The position numbers were made by a program, and so were the translations under genes. The notes under the pieces were generated by a model. It had not been told where the DNA came from. It worked only from the letters and a program-made list of their open reading frames with translations, and made no database searches. From positions 248,001 to 312,000 of the forward strand of contig BDSL01000104.1 of assembly GCA_003116995.1 (NCBI GenBank): a DNA stretch of 64,000 nucleotides, written 5' to 3'. Below are positions 23,901 to 37,300 of the stretch, piece by piece. How positions within the stretch are numbered: the first letter of the stretch is position 1; each line of letters opens with the position of its first letter. Source of the stretch: Yamagishiella unicocca (taxonomy: Eukaryota; Chlorophyta; Chlorophyceae; Chlamydomonadales; Volvocaceae).

Positions 23901-26900
23901 CCGCGCCTCGCTGCTGCACTCGCATGAGGCTCCGGGCGAGAGGGGGGCGGGCGGCACCAGCGGCGGCGGCCAGGTGCTCGCAGACAGCATCCGGCGGTCG
24001 CTGCGTCGGGCGATGTCGTCTTTCCGCTCCCTGCGGGAGGTCCGCCGCAACGAGCACCTGGCGGAGCTCATCCAGGGCAGGTCGCTGCTGCTGTTCGACT
24101 CGGAGCACTGGGTGCGCTGGCGCGCCGCCCGCCTGGTGCACAACACGCACTTTGAGAGCGTGGTGCTGGTGCTCATCATCGCCTCGTCCGTGTCGCTGGC
24201 GCTGGACACGCCCTCCCTGGACCCCAGCTCCCGCCTTGCGGCCGCCATCCGGATCATGGACTACATCTTCACGGGCGCCTTTGCGCTGGAGGCCGGTCTC
24301 AAGATCATCACCTTTGGCTTCGCCTTCACCGGCCGGCACGCCTACATCCGCAACGGCTGGAACGTCCTGGACTTTGTGATTGTGCTGGTGGGCTTCACAC
24401 TGATCGCCATCCAGGCGTTGGGCGTGGAGCAGCAGAACCTGCACATGCTGCGCGCGCTGCGGACACTGCGCGCGCTGCGGCCGCTGCGTGCCGTCAGCCG
24501 CTACGAGGGGCTCAAGGTGGTGGTCAGCGCGCTGTTCGCGGTGCTGCCCGCGATGGCCAACGTGGCGCTCGTGTGCCTGCTGTTCTACGTGCTGTTCGCC
24601 ATCCTGGCGGTCAACCTGTTCAAGGGCCGGCTCTTCAACTGCGTCAACGCCGACACCGGCGTGCGGCTGGACCCCGCCTACTACCTACCGCCTGGAGGGA
24701 CCCTGACGCGCGACTGGTGCCTGGCCGGCAGCGTCACCGTCACCCAGTCGTCGTACTACTCGGCGAGGAACATCTCCATGCCGCCATACCAGATCAACAC
24801 GGCGTGAGTGCCCCGTCGTCGTGCGCCTCAGTCGAGTGAGGGTCGAGGGAGGGATCGAGGGAGGGTCAAGGGAGGGTCGAGGGGGAAGAGGGGAGGCATA
24901 GAACCTGGGGATGTAGCTCCTTCGTACTTGCTTCGAATGATATCAGCTATTTGCCGTGGTAGGTTGCGCACGGCGCTTTGGGCCGCCTGGGGCTCCTAGC
25001 GCGCCTTGACCTGCGATCCTGTCAGCCAGCCAGCCAGCCAGCGGGGGACGGGCCCGCTGCGCCGTCATGACGCGAATGACGTCATCATTATGTTACGTTC
25101 GTACACGCTTGACGTCTGCCACCCTCGCAGGTGGGTCAGCCCGGTGGCTAACTTCGACAACGTGGGGATCGCGATGCTGTCGCTGTTCCAAGTGGCCACC
25201 TTGGAGCTGTGGGTGGACATCGCCTTCACGGCGGTGGACGCTGTCGGTGTGGACCGGCAGCCGCTATTTAACCACCAGCCGGTGGTGGTCCTGTTCTTCA
25301 TCCTATTCATCGTGGTGTGCTCCTTCTTCATACTCAACCTCTTCGTCGGAGTGACCCTGGAAAAGGTGAGGGCCGTACAAGTGCCGTGCATTGATCCCGG
25401 CGGTCGGCTATGGGATGTCGATGTTTGCATGCGGCCCACACAAGGCTATAGCTTACGCTGCTCAGCGGTGACTGCAGTGGTCTCAGTGCAGTGGGGTCGA
25501 TGGAGCCGCTGAGCGCGCCGGGACGTCTGCGCCCCTCGGCCGCAGTTGGAGGCGCGCGCCCGGGCGAACCGCGCCTGCCGAACTACCACACCTCCGTACA
25601 CCGTACACATACACATTACACACTCACTCCCGATCCCGCTGCCCCCTCCGGCTGCAGCTGACGGAGCTGCAACAAGCTCAGATGGTGTCCAGCGTCTTCG
25701 TGACCGCCCAGCAGCAGGAGTGGGTGGACGTGCAGAAGCTGCTGCTGCGGACGTCCATGCAGCTGCGCCCCGCGCGACCCGGCGAGCCGCCCTGGCGGGT
25801 GGCGCTGTTCGACTTCGTTGCCAGCGGCGCCTTCAACCACTTCATCCTGGGGACCATCCTGGTTAACACGCTGTTCATGGCGATGGTGCATGCGGACATG
25901 TCGACCGGCTGGCAAGTGAGGCAGAACCCGCGCTGAGCCTAGCCTATCCTAGCCTATCCTAGCGGAGCCTAGCGGAGTCTAGCGTAGTGTAGGCTGACCC
26001 GACCAGGCGTCGTATGTTGTCACGTGACCGTCGCTTGCCCCCCGCCCCACCAGGACTGCATGTCGTACACGAACCTTATCTTCACGGCCGTCTTCGTGGT
26101 GGAGGCGGCGCTCAAGATTGCGGCGTTCGGCCCCGCCGACTACTTCCGGGACAAGTGGAACGCGTTCGACTTCTTCGTGGCCGCCGTCTCGGTCGCCACA
26201 GTGGTGCTGGACTTCAGCCAGGTGGAGGACCTCAGCTTCATGCCGGTGCTGCGGGTCCTGCGGGTGGTCCGCGTCGTTCGCCTCATCCGAAGGGTGAGCG
26301 TCGTAATGGCCCCGCAATGTCTCAATGCGCAGGGGTGACGTCACGTGACGTGATGTGGCCGCCTCGGGTACCCAGGCGTCACACGGCACACAGCCTCAAG
26401 CAGTCGGCCTCCTGATGCCACGGCTGGCCGCCTGCCCCTTTTGATGCCGTCCGGTGTCCGAAGGCTATGCACCCTCTACATTTTCACAGTCGCGTTACCG
26501 GTTCTTTTATTGTAACCCCCCCCCCTTGATGCCGTCGCTCCCGGGCTTGGTCACACAGCGGTGCTTCCTCACCCCATCGCTCTGCCCGTTCGGCAGACAG
26601 CCGGGGGCCCTTACTCCTTCTCACAGGCACCGCACCGTCACACACCACCCACATCATCCCTCGCGGCTGCCCCGCCCGCCCCGCACCACTTCCCTCCACA
26701 GGCGAACGGCGTGCAGCACCTGCTGATGACGCTGGTGCACTCGCTGCCCGCGCTGGTGAACGTGGGCGGCATCATGCTGCTGTTCTTCACCGTCTACGCG
26801 ATCATCGGAATGAACCTCTTCGGCGACCTCAAGCAGGGCGACTTCCTAAACCGCCACGCCAACTTCCACAACTTCCCGAACGCCATGCTGCTGCTCATGA

Positions 26901-28416
26901 GGTGCGCCGCTCCCTGAGGGACTCGGAACCTCCCGAGCGACCCGCTGGGGGCGCGTGTGCGCATGCGTACGTGTGGGCGTGGGTAGGGGTGGGGGTGGGG
27001 GTGTGCTCACACCGGCCACTCCAAACTACCGAGGCTCCATGGCATGCCGTACACATGCGCTTCTAACCCGTCCCTGTCGCGCCTCCTCCCTCCTGCTACC
27101 GCTGCCGCCGCAGGATGATCACGGGTGAGAGCTGGTCCGGTATCATGCAGGATTGCATGGTGAGCGGCGGCTGCGTGCTGGTGGTCGCGGACACCACCTC
27201 GCCCCTCACCAACACCACGCTGCTGGGGGGCAGCTACCTGGACCCGGGGGACCCGCTGCTGGAGGGGGTGGCAGCCGAGTACCTGGACAACCAGTGCTCC
27301 CTGACTCCCTTCGCTGCGGTGCTCTACTTCCCCACCTTCGTCATCCTGTGCGGCCTCATCATGCTCAACCTGGTGATCGCCGTCATCCTGGAGAACATGC
27401 TCATGGCGGAAGCGGACGAGGCGCTGCCGGTGTCCAAGACCATGCTGGGCCAGTTCGTGGACGCGTGGAGCGAGGTCGACACCTCGGCCTCTGGGTTCGT
27501 GCACGCGTCGCAGCTGCCGCTGGTGATCGGCAGCATCGATGCCCCCATGGGCACGAGGACCCTCCGCAGCCGGTCAGCCACCCAGGCCATCATCATGGCG
27601 GTGGACATACCCGTGCACGGAAACAACACGGTGCGCGTGCGCGTTGCATAATAGCATGCTCATCCACGTGCCGTCGTACAACGCCGTACAGTGCGTGCGT
27701 GCGCCCCCCGTGGTAACGGAGCCGGGTTGCGTGTTGTGGCGTGCGGGTTGCCGGGGTGCCGGTCGGCGTGCAGGTCGGCTTGCCGGGCTGCGTGCGGGTC
27801 GCCCCGGGGGGGGGAGGGACAGGGGTCGTTCCGGGAGCCCGTGGGCCCCAGCTGCGGTGCGCTGCAGTGCGGTGTGGTGTGGTGTGGTGCGGTGTGGTGC
27901 GCACTGAGGGACCGGACCCGCGGGGTGGAGGGGTCAGCAGCAGTCAGCGGGCAGGTACATCGGGCCCTGCCGCGCTCCTATGTATGTTGGGGACAACGCC
28001 GGGTGGCACAGCTTGCTTGCTACGGTCAGCCGCTGTTACGACGGCCGTGCGCCTGCCGGCCGGTCGGTCGGTGGGTCGGTCGGCCCCCGTCTCTCTGTTG
28101 GGCTAATGGTCGCCGCGCCCCCCTGCAGGTGACCTTCCTGGAGACGCTGCACGCGCTGTCGGGGCGGCTGGTGGGCACGGAGCTGCCGGAGATCGAGGAG
28201 GAGTGGATCATCAGCAGGTACAGCAAGCGCCTGCCGGGCGGCGGCGCCTCATTCCCCAAGTACACGGCCGCGCACTTCCACGCGGCGCTGTACGTCAAGG
28301 CGGCGGTGCGGGGCTTCCTGGCGAGACACCACCTGCGCGCCGCCGCGCAGAGCCTGGCAGCAGGCGGGCCGGCAGGGGTGGAGGCGCCGCGCAAGGAGGG
28401 GCCTAAGGACGCCTGA
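17984..28416 (+). CDS. Four-domain voltage-gated Ca2+ channel alpha-1 subunit (channel 1, EEEE filter)
   Basis: Predicted protein of about 1,904 residues with four 6-TM repeats. Exons: 17984-18172, 18247-18465, 18537-18618, 18834-18888, 19109-19187, 19580-19704, 20083-20213, 20349-20875, 21051-21310, 21939-22223, 22476-22963, 23267-24803, 25131-25365, 25658-25915, 26054-26293, 26702-26901, 27114-27630, 28129-28416. All phases match; intron 22964-23266 has a GCAAGT donor. S4 segments include [13 protein letters not shown] (I), [10 protein letters not shown] (II), [16 protein letters not shown] (III) and [15 protein letters not shown] (IV). Filter glutamates are E353 (TLESW), E768 (TGENW), E1351 (TLELW) and E1642 (TGESW), the EEEE ring of Ca2+ channels. 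After IV-S6 come an EF-hand-like segment (VDTSASGF) and a final IQ-like motif [11 protein letters not shown], which may bind calmodulin. Loop II-III is long and low-complexity. Relatedness to algal CAV channels is clear; the exact orthologue is not. Confidence 0.93.
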
Positions 28417-29377
28417 GCGCGCTTCGCGGTCCTCGAAAGCTTGGCACAGCGGTCGAGCCGTGCGCCGTTGCCCGGGACGGCGTATCCCGGTGACGTCATC
28501 GTACGACATGCCCTGGCGGCGGCGGCATCTGTCAGGGTCTCCCGTGCTAGTGTTAGTTGCGGTGCTGCCCTGCGTCCCTGGGTGGCGTCGCTCTAGTGTG
28601 GCCGCGGAGTCCCTGCGGCGGGCGTTGCGTGGGGTGGATGTCCGTTCTCGTGGTACGTAGGGGAGCATTGCGCCGGCAGCAACATGCTTGGCAGCAATTT
28701 AGCCGTACCGCCGTTGTACCGGTTTAAGTCTAGCCGCAGGCGGCGCTATACTGGGGCGTGGCAATTAGTTTGGTGAATGCCGCAATCGCCACCAACGTAG
28801 TGCAAATGATAACATATGTGGTAAAGTAATAAGGTACTGATATAACGAGTCTAGGTGAAGCTTGAGAACGATGGGCTGAGTAAGGATGGCTGCGTGCACG
28901 TGTTTCATGAATCGTTGTGGCGTACTCAATGGATCGAACTACAATGCGTGTGAGTTGATGTTCGCTCTTACCCGCTGGCCAGCATGATTCGGCTACATGG
29001 GACTGGACCGCGCTTCAGCTGTTATGCGAAGCGACCTCTGCGTGCCTTGGGTACTGGACCGATATTTGCGTTGCCGGGTCATGCGACTGAGTTGCATGGC
29101 CAACCCTTACTGCCACTGTCATGAGACTCGGACAAGAGTAGAACCAACTGGAAAGAAATGGATGAGTAGGTAGGTGCTGCCTTGGCACATCCAATTCAGA
29201 ACCGCAAGCTTGCAAGCCACCAACGTTACAATGTGAAATGTGCATGCGCCTTGGATGGGCTATCAATCGGTGTGTGGGGTTTGCTGCGCGAACTAGCTGT
29301 GTGATCACACGGCGGTGGGATGTGGATGGGCCGCAACTGCTGCTGCACGGCTCCAATTTTGCTGTTGACAGGTAATC

Positions 29378-29382
29378 TGTAA
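29378..29382 (+). terminator. Candidate TGTAA polyadenylation signal of channel 1
   Basis: First TGTAA noticed downstream of the channel 1 stop, which would give a 3' UTR of about 0.96 kb. Position is the only evidence. Confidence 0.3.
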
Positions 29383-29884
29383 AGTCCCTAAGCGAGCGAT
29401 GGCCACTGGAATGAAGGCAACCCACCGCTAGCCCCGCATTCCCCGCAGGAACGGGCGGGGCCGCCTCTCCCAGGACCTAGCATATTTTTGCTGCGTGCCT
29501 TGTGGCTGGCTTGCATGCTGCGCCGCTTCAAGTAGCTGACCATCCATCAGAGCAGCCTTGCAGCATTGCTCCCACCTAGCCGCAAGCCTAGCAGCGGCCT
29601 ATGAAAGCGTAGCATATGTCGTACAATCACGACATCCGCTTTTCAGTTTCAGGGCGTTGCAAGGCCTGTCGTACGCACCCTAAATGCTATCTAGTTAGGT
29701 TATCACCGCTTATCTTCCGGTAGGCGCTGCTGGCATTCCTGCGGGCGATAGGGGACCTGCCATGTCGGTGCCCCCGCTCATGCAGCAGCTCGCAAACCCT
29801 GCGGAACCCCCCCGGCGATCCACATGCCGTCAAGCGCACATGCTTTCGCGGATAGTGAGGCATACCTTCGTTCGCCGAGGTGTT

Positions 29885-29889
29885 TTACA
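29885..29889 (-). terminator. Candidate TGTAA polyadenylation signal of channel 2
   Basis: TTACA on the plus strand, the first such motif noticed downstream of the channel 2 stop in gene sense. It would give a 3' UTR of about 1.5 kb ending short of the channel 1 transcript. Confidence 0.25.
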
Positions 29890-31357
29890 GTCATTGTGTA
29901 GTGCCTGGCGCTCGTATGTACCCAACAACGCGACACCTCTGCAAACGTCACCCATACGTGTCGAACGAACCCAACGGCATCATCTAACTACAGAACTCCC
30001 GGCCGAAGGGTTGGATACACCTCCAGGCGGCGTCTGGGGTTCTCCGCTGCACCCATCTATCGCCGCAGCAGCTGGGCAGTGGGCTCATACCGCCCACGTG
30101 TTAGCTCACTGCGGCCCCTGCTTGCGTCCGGCTCTGGACTGGCATTCATGCATACATGAGTTCGGTCGCCGGGTAGGTCCATGCAAAGGCTCATGCAACG
30201 TGAACCGTGGATCCACGGTACGGCATAGGAACGAACATATCAAACCACTGCTTATTTCTGAATACGATTCCCGAATACCGTTCCTACTGTGTCTATCCCA
30301 GTTTCAAATATGCACGTAAAGAAAGATGGTCTAAGAGCTCCAGGGCCGCGATTTGTACGACAACGACTCGCTAAAAAATCAGCAATACCTGCGCTTACTC
30401 CACCTAGGCCCAGCAACCCTAGCCAACCGCCAACAGGGCACTGCGCGGCTTTGCTTGTCACTGTTTCTACGTATCACGACAAAAAACCACGAGCCTACTA
30501 CTAGTTCCTGCAGGAAACGCCCCTGCCTCACCCCGTCAGTGTCCCATCGCTTCCCATCGCTTCACCAACGAACGTACAGTTTCTTGCACTGTACGTTATG
30601 TGGAAAAGCAAGGTTCTTGCTTAGCAGTCCCGACGAGGAAGAACACGTGCACAGTGCACCTCTTGAACGCATTGCTTCGTGCAACATGCCGCTGCTCAGC
30701 AGCCCAACTTCAACATGGGAGGACGTGCGCGCAATATCCTGTGACGTTATTTCTTTTCGAGCTGGAACCCCCATCCCCACAAACTCCTATCTGTTATGCG
30801 CCTAAAACAAACTCTTCGCACTCCTACTATATCGCCCCGCGCAGCGCCAGATGGTCCGCAACTCCTGTTTCCAAGCATATGGCGCCAGAGCCCAAAAGGA
30901 AGAGATAAAAAAACGAGATTTCAGCGAGCGAGGCGGCTCACCCAGCGAGCTAGCTGACCCCCTCAGCAAGCAAGGTGCTCCCCCCCTATTAAGCTGCTGC
31001 TGTAGGGCTCTACCAAGAGCAAACTCGCGCCGTGCCAAGAGCACATCCGCATCCGTTGGCGGCCCAAGAGACAGCGTTGAGCTGCCAACGCCACCTGCGA
31101 GGACGAGCAGCTCCGCGGTGCGGCCCCGCAACCTCCGCACCGCCCGCACCACGTCGTGCCCCTCCAGCCAGGAGGGCCCTCCGGCTTCCGGCAGCCTACC
31201 GAGGCCCGCAGCAGGGTGGGGGCGCTGTAGCGGCAGGTAGGGGGCCCCAGCTGCTGCCGTGATGCGAAGTCACGCCCGGGACAATTTGCTTGGACCTCGA
31301 TCCCGGCACCCGCCCCCCGGCGCCGGACCACGCCACCGACCGGCCTTAGTCCGCTCC

Positions 31358-34300
31358 TCATTTGGATTCCAGCTGGTCCAGCTGGTCCCGGTAGGCGTGG
31401 CGCAGCAGGAAGCCCCGGACGGCGGCGCTCACTGAGCCGGCGGCATGGTACTGCGAGGTGGGTTGGTGGGTGGGCGGCAGGGACCCGCAGGTGGCACGAC
31501 GTGAGGGGCAGCATGCAGCTGGAAGGGGGAACACGCCACAAGAGTAGGGTAATGAAGAAGGGCGCCTGCTAGCTGTATGACAAGTGCCGGAGCGGGCAGC
31601 AGCAGCAGTGGGCAGTGGCAGTGTCGAGTGCGGTGTGCGAGCGCCGGCGGGCGTAAGACTTACGTGCGCGGCTACGAATTGTCCGTGCGGCTCAGTGCTC
31701 GGCACTCGCTTTCTCAGCTCGTTAAAGGCCTTCACCTCCGTCGGCTCGGGCAGCGGCGCGCCGCACACGTTGCCGGCCAGGGAGTGGAGCACCTCGATGA
31801 AGCACACCTGCGGGCAGGCAGGAGCGGGGAGTGGTTGCGAGGTGGCACAATGGTGGGTGCAAGCAAGAAACGTGTCCTGCGGCCCAGAGTGCCCCGACCC
31901 CCGTGCCAGTATGTTCCGGATGTCAAGGGATCTGTTCCTGCCCTGGGTCAGGCGGCTACAGGCTGAGCGATATGGGTGCGGTCCGGAGAGCCAGCAGGCA
32001 CCGCGGGACCGACATTGCTCCACCTGCCGTACATACACCGGGATATCATCCCGTACCGTCGGGCAGATCCTTCCACCTCCCGCCGAAACAAGTCGATCAC
32101 AAACCCGGTACCCCAGCTCGCAGCCCGGCCCCTTCGCCTCCGGGCGCGCGCGCATCGTACCTTGTTTCCCTCGTAGAGCGGTATGCATAGCCGCAGCAGC
32201 CGCTGGTGCGCCTCTGAGCGCTCGTTGCAGCCGCCCTTGGTGCCCAGGGGTGGCTCGGTGCACGACAACACCGTCGGGAGGCACGAGGCGTGGATGAGGC
32301 CTCCTGCAGTGCCGTCCACGTCGCTCCAAGCGTCCAAGAAGCTGTCCAGGGAGGCTTTGGTGACGGGCAGCTCCGAATCCGACTCCGTTTGTACGAGGTT
32401 CTCCAGCAGGACAGCGATGATCAGCTGCAGCAGGATGAAGGTGCAGAGGATGACGAAGATGGGGAAGTAGATGACCGCAGCGATGGGGCTGATGGGGCAC
32501 TGGTTGTCCAGGTACTCGGCGGCCACCCCCTCCAGCAGCGGGTCCCCCGGGTCCAGGTAGCTGCCCCCCAGCAGCGTGGTGTTGGTGAGGGGCGAGGTGG
32601 TGTCCGCGACCACCAGCACGCAGCCGCCGCTCACCATGCAATCCTGCATGATGGCATCCCAGCCCTCGCCCGTTATCATCCTGCAGCGGCAGCGGCAGCA
32701 GGAGCGTGCGAATCATCACAGGAGCAGGCAGGTGGTCAGGCAGGCAGGGAACCTTTGGTGCGCCGCGTCCTTGCAAGCCGGCCAGCCAGCCAGTAGGAGG
32801 AACCGTCGGTGTGCTCCCTCCTGCACCTCCTGCTGCGCCCATTTACCGACACGATGAGGCACCCTGCCGCTCCCGCCGCACGAGTGTGCAGTCCCAATGC
32901 CACGATCAATACGTCCGCCAGCCCATGCAGCGTGTCCGACACCATTGATATCACGGCAATAGGTGTTGGAACCCAAATTTGAAATTCTCGAATGTCGTCC
33001 GGTGTGCTAACACACAACCCACCTGAATAGCAGCAGCATGGCGTTCGAGAATGTGTCGAAGTTGGCGTGGCTGTCCAGGTTCTCGCCCTGCTTGATGCCC
33101 GCGAAGAGGTTGGTGCCGATCACCGCAAAGATGAAAAAGAAGAGGAGCATCAAGCCGCCCACATTGGTGAGCGCAGGAAGGGACGTGATGAGGGTGCTCA
33201 GGAGCTTCTGCATGCCGGTGGCCTGCAGGCAGGCACGCGGGGGCAGCAGCCGGGGGTAGTGGTGGGTGCGCGGTCGCGATGCCGAGGAGCGGGGTGGCGA
33301 GCAGAAGCGGGCAGGTGGTAGCGATGCGCAGCAGGGCACCCAGTTGCATTAGGTGGTGGTGATTATGGTGGTTGTGGTTGTGGTTGCGGAGGTGAACCAT
33401 GCACGCAGCCGGATCTCGCATTGCAATCCGCCTCGGCACTTACTCCACGGATGAGGCGAACCACCCGTGCCACACGCAGCACGCGCAGTATGGGCATGAA
33501 GGTGTAGTTCTTGGTGCTCGTGAAGTCCAGGACAACGGCTGCCACGGAGACAATCGCGACAAGCAGGTCGAAGCAGTTCCAGTTGTCTCGGAGGTAAGGC
33601 CGGACGCCAAAGGCGATGACCTTCAGGACTGCCTCCACCGCGAAGATGCATGCGAACACCAGGTTGCTGTACGACATGATGTCCTGTCAGGTGCGGCAAC
33701 CGATGGGCTAGTTGGCCCCTTACGATGATGGAACAAACGCCGTGGAGGAGCCGGCTGGCCTTCAGGCGCAAGCAAGCGGGTGCAGCACCCGAGCCCGAAC
33801 AACCGCAGCAGCACTGTTCCCTCGTAACCCAAAGCCGTGACAACCAAGCGCATCGCACATGTCATGCAAGCCGAGGAGCAAAACGGGCCTTATCAACATT
33901 GGATCTCGGTCTGCTGCCGCTCTCGCGCACGCCCCTCCTCCTTCCCTTCCGGCACTCACCAGCCAGGTTTGCGGCATGCCGTAGTGCGCCAGGGCCATGA
34001 ATGCCACGTTGCAGGCAATGACGAGCATGATGAACACCTCGAACAACCTGCTCATGACGAATCCATATAAGGCCCTGCGAAATCGGTTGCTTGGCAGTGG
34101 CGGCCTGTACTGCAGCTTGGTTTTCAGCACCAGTCGCTGAGTGTCAACCCACACCCGCTGCGAGGGTGTCAGGAACTGCTGGTCGGGCGAGTTATAATCG
34201 CCTCGCAGCTCGAAGAACTGCGAGCGAGGCGAGGGAGACAGGGGAAACGCCACAGGGGGAAATCGGAGAGTTTCAGAGACCCGCGAGGGGGTTGGGAGGG

Positions 34301-37300
34301 AAGGGGGCTGCGTTAGCCCGGGGGGCAGGAGGCTTGAGAGGAAACCCGCAGGTCGGCAATGAGAACCGATAACAAAACAGTTCGGTCACTTGTGTGGAGT
34401 TGTGCACTTGAGCAGAAGAACAGACGTGCTGGGCTCGTCCGTGAGAGGCCGGCAACTGCTTCTCCTTTTAAGCACAGCACTACACGGCACGGACACCAAT
34501 AAGGCGGCCGGCATCAGTTGACCGCGGCACGGGCCTCACCTTCTCAATTGTCACGCCGACGAATAGGTTCAGCACAAAGAAGCTGCAGACGACGATGAAG
34601 AACACGAAGTACAGGATGATGAGGGGGCTGTGGTTCCAGATGGGTTGCTGATCCACCTTGGTGGCATCCACGGCGCTGAAGGTGATGTCCACCCACAACG
34701 ACAATGTGGCTGCTTGGAAGAGCGTCAGCATCGCAATGCCAACGTTGTCGAAGTTGGCAATAGGGTCAATCCACCTGCGCACGAGATCGCACACGGCCAG
34801 GCACGCCCGCGGGCAGCTCGGTGAGGCGACCACTGAAGGCACCGCGTTATCCCACATTGAGGTGGTGTGTAGGCACTCAGACGTAAGCGATACTAAACCT
34901 TTAAATCCCGGTGGCAACGCAACCGCCGTACTCAAGCGGGTAGGACCTCCCGGGAGGTGCCAGGGAGGGGCATGCGGTGCTAGGCAGTGGCGGCAGCAGT
35001 GCAGCCGCCACCACGAATCATCACGCCGGACCACAGCGGCAGCCCGACCTACTCCGTTGAAATCTCGTACTCGGGCATGGTGATGTTGAGGCTCGTGTAA
35101 TAGGCCGATTCGGATATCGTCTGGGTGCCGACTTGGCACCACTCGCGTGTCAGCGTCTGCCCGGGCGGCATGACGTAAAACGGATCCAGGCGTTCACCCG
35201 AGTCGCCGTCGATGCAGTTGTACAGCTTGCCCTTGAACAAGTTGACCGACAGGATGGCGAAGATGAGGTAGAAGAAGATGCACACGAGCGTCACGTTGAC
35301 CATCGCGGGCATCACCGCAAACAGGGTGTTCACAACGACTCGCAGCCCCGGAAAGCGGCGCACCGCCCGCAGCGGCCGCAGCGCGCGCAGCGCACGCAGC
35401 ACCCTCAGCATCTTGAGGTTGCTGGAATCCGCGCCCACAGCTTCTACAATGATGAGAGTGAAGCCCACCAACACGATGAACAAGTCCAGAACGTTCCAGC
35501 CGTTGCGGATGTAGGCGTGCCGGCCGGTGAAGGCGAAGCCAAGTGCGATGATCTTCAGGATGGCCTCCAGCGCAAAGGCGCCCGTGAAGATGTAGTCCAG
35601 GTAGTGCAGCGCCTCAGCGAGCTTGGAGTCGGGGTCCAGGGAGGGGGAGTCCAGCACCAAGCAGACGCATGTGGCCGCGATGAGCAGCAGAATTATGGCA
35701 TCAAAGTAGAAGTTGTGCACCACACTTGCCGCCCAGTTGCGCAGCTTGCTCTGGGGGCTGAATAGCAGCAGCGACCGGCCCTCCACCTTCTCACGCCACA
35801 GCGGATCCGTCGGCACCCGCTGCAACATGCTGAGGGACTTGACCGCGAACAGCACGTTCCGAACAGACTCGTGCGTCATGAGGAAGGAGCGGCCGTGCCT
35901 CGAGGTGCCGCTGCCGTGGAACCGCGCCCTCCTCAGTGCCAGCGCCCGAGCCGACGGTGAGGAGCACATGCTGGAAGCTGATGCTTGCAGCGTCATGGGC
36001 TGGAGCAGCAGCAGTGGAGGTGGTGGTGGTGGCGGTGACGGCGGCAGGGGCTGGGTCTCGACCCGCCGCTGGTGCCGCGCCGCGACGTCCTGCCCTTCCG
36101 CCTCCACAGACTCACCGACGGGCCCCGTCACCCGTGACACCGCCGATGGTGGTGCTGCTTCTGCTTCTGACGATGGAGCTGCTGCCGCTGATGGTACTGC
36201 TGCAGCCGCCGCCGTTGGAGCCCCGCCGCGTCTCGCTGCGGGGGGCAGCGGAGGCAGACGCGCTGGCCGACTGGTCTCAGCTCCCGGCCGCAGCTGAGCC
36301 GCTGCACCGTCCGAGGGCGGCGGCGCCGGGGCAGCGCCCCCCTCACCCCCACCCAGCACCCACGAGCGCTGCTTGTCGAAGGGATACGACGGCGGCGGTG
36401 CACCTGGCGCCCTCACCACCGCCGCACCATCCCCCCGGTGGCCCTCTGTCCCCCCCGGCTCCAGCTCCGGCTGCACCTGCGAAGACGTCCTGATGGCTGA
36501 CAGACCGCTGTTGCTGCCCCTTGGCTGCTTCACCCGGGGCGCCATCTCGTTGCCCACCCCGGGGCCCGACCCTTTGCCGCCCCCGTTGCCGTCCTCGCGC
36601 GCCTCGACACCTATGAGGTCGCCCGACAGTACCTCGGGGGAGGCATCCGCGGCATCGCCGCCCTTGCTGGGCGCCTCCGGTTCCAACCTGGAGTTCAAAT
36701 TGTCCAGGAGGATCGCGATGAACAGATTGAACACCAGGTAGTTGCCGAGGATGATGACGACAACGAAGTACAATGACGCCCAATCGGACGACGTTCGCAT
36801 GGAGTCGAACATGATGTCGTTCCTGGGGGCGAGGGTGGGGGTGCCAGCAGCAGGATGGGGTAGGGGTGCCAGCAGCAGGATGGGGTAGGGGTGCCAACAG
36901 GGTCCTGGAGTGAACACGGGTTTCCCTTGGTGCTCGCTCCCCTCACCGCCGTACAGCCAGGCGGCGGCCCTGCCCCAAGCAACCCGGCTTACACCACCAC
37001 TACCACCACCACCCAGACCTACGCCAGTGGGCCCCGGGGCCCTGTGGGCGGGGTCTCGTGATGCTGGGCCTCGTGGCGATTATTCCACTTGCCGTATCCC
37101 CCGGATCACTGTTTGGCCGGGTAGTGCGAGCGAGGCTCCCTCTACGCACCAATTCTCTCCAGTCAGCACCTGGAAGACCGTGTAGATGCCCCAGAAGACG
37201 TTGTCGAACTGCGCCCGCGGCACCTGCGACTTGCCCACCATGGCCAGGTACTCGCACCCGCCGCTGGCCTCCACCACCGCCGCTGTGGCGTTGGCGTCAG

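Larger units (their letters stand above)
28417..31357. other. Intergenic region between convergent channel genes
   Basis: About 2.9 kb between the stop codons of the two channels, richer in A/T than its surroundings and probably occupied by the two 3' UTRs. Several frames stay open (for example plus 29762-30319 and 30353-30805), but none shows a domain, codon bias or splice context that I can support as a gene. Confidence 0.45.

Noticed and set aside
29762..30319. Plus-strand ORF of 185 codons between the channel genes
   Set aside because: No recognisable motif, no splice partners, atypical composition, and it lies where the channel 1 and channel 2 3' ends are expected.
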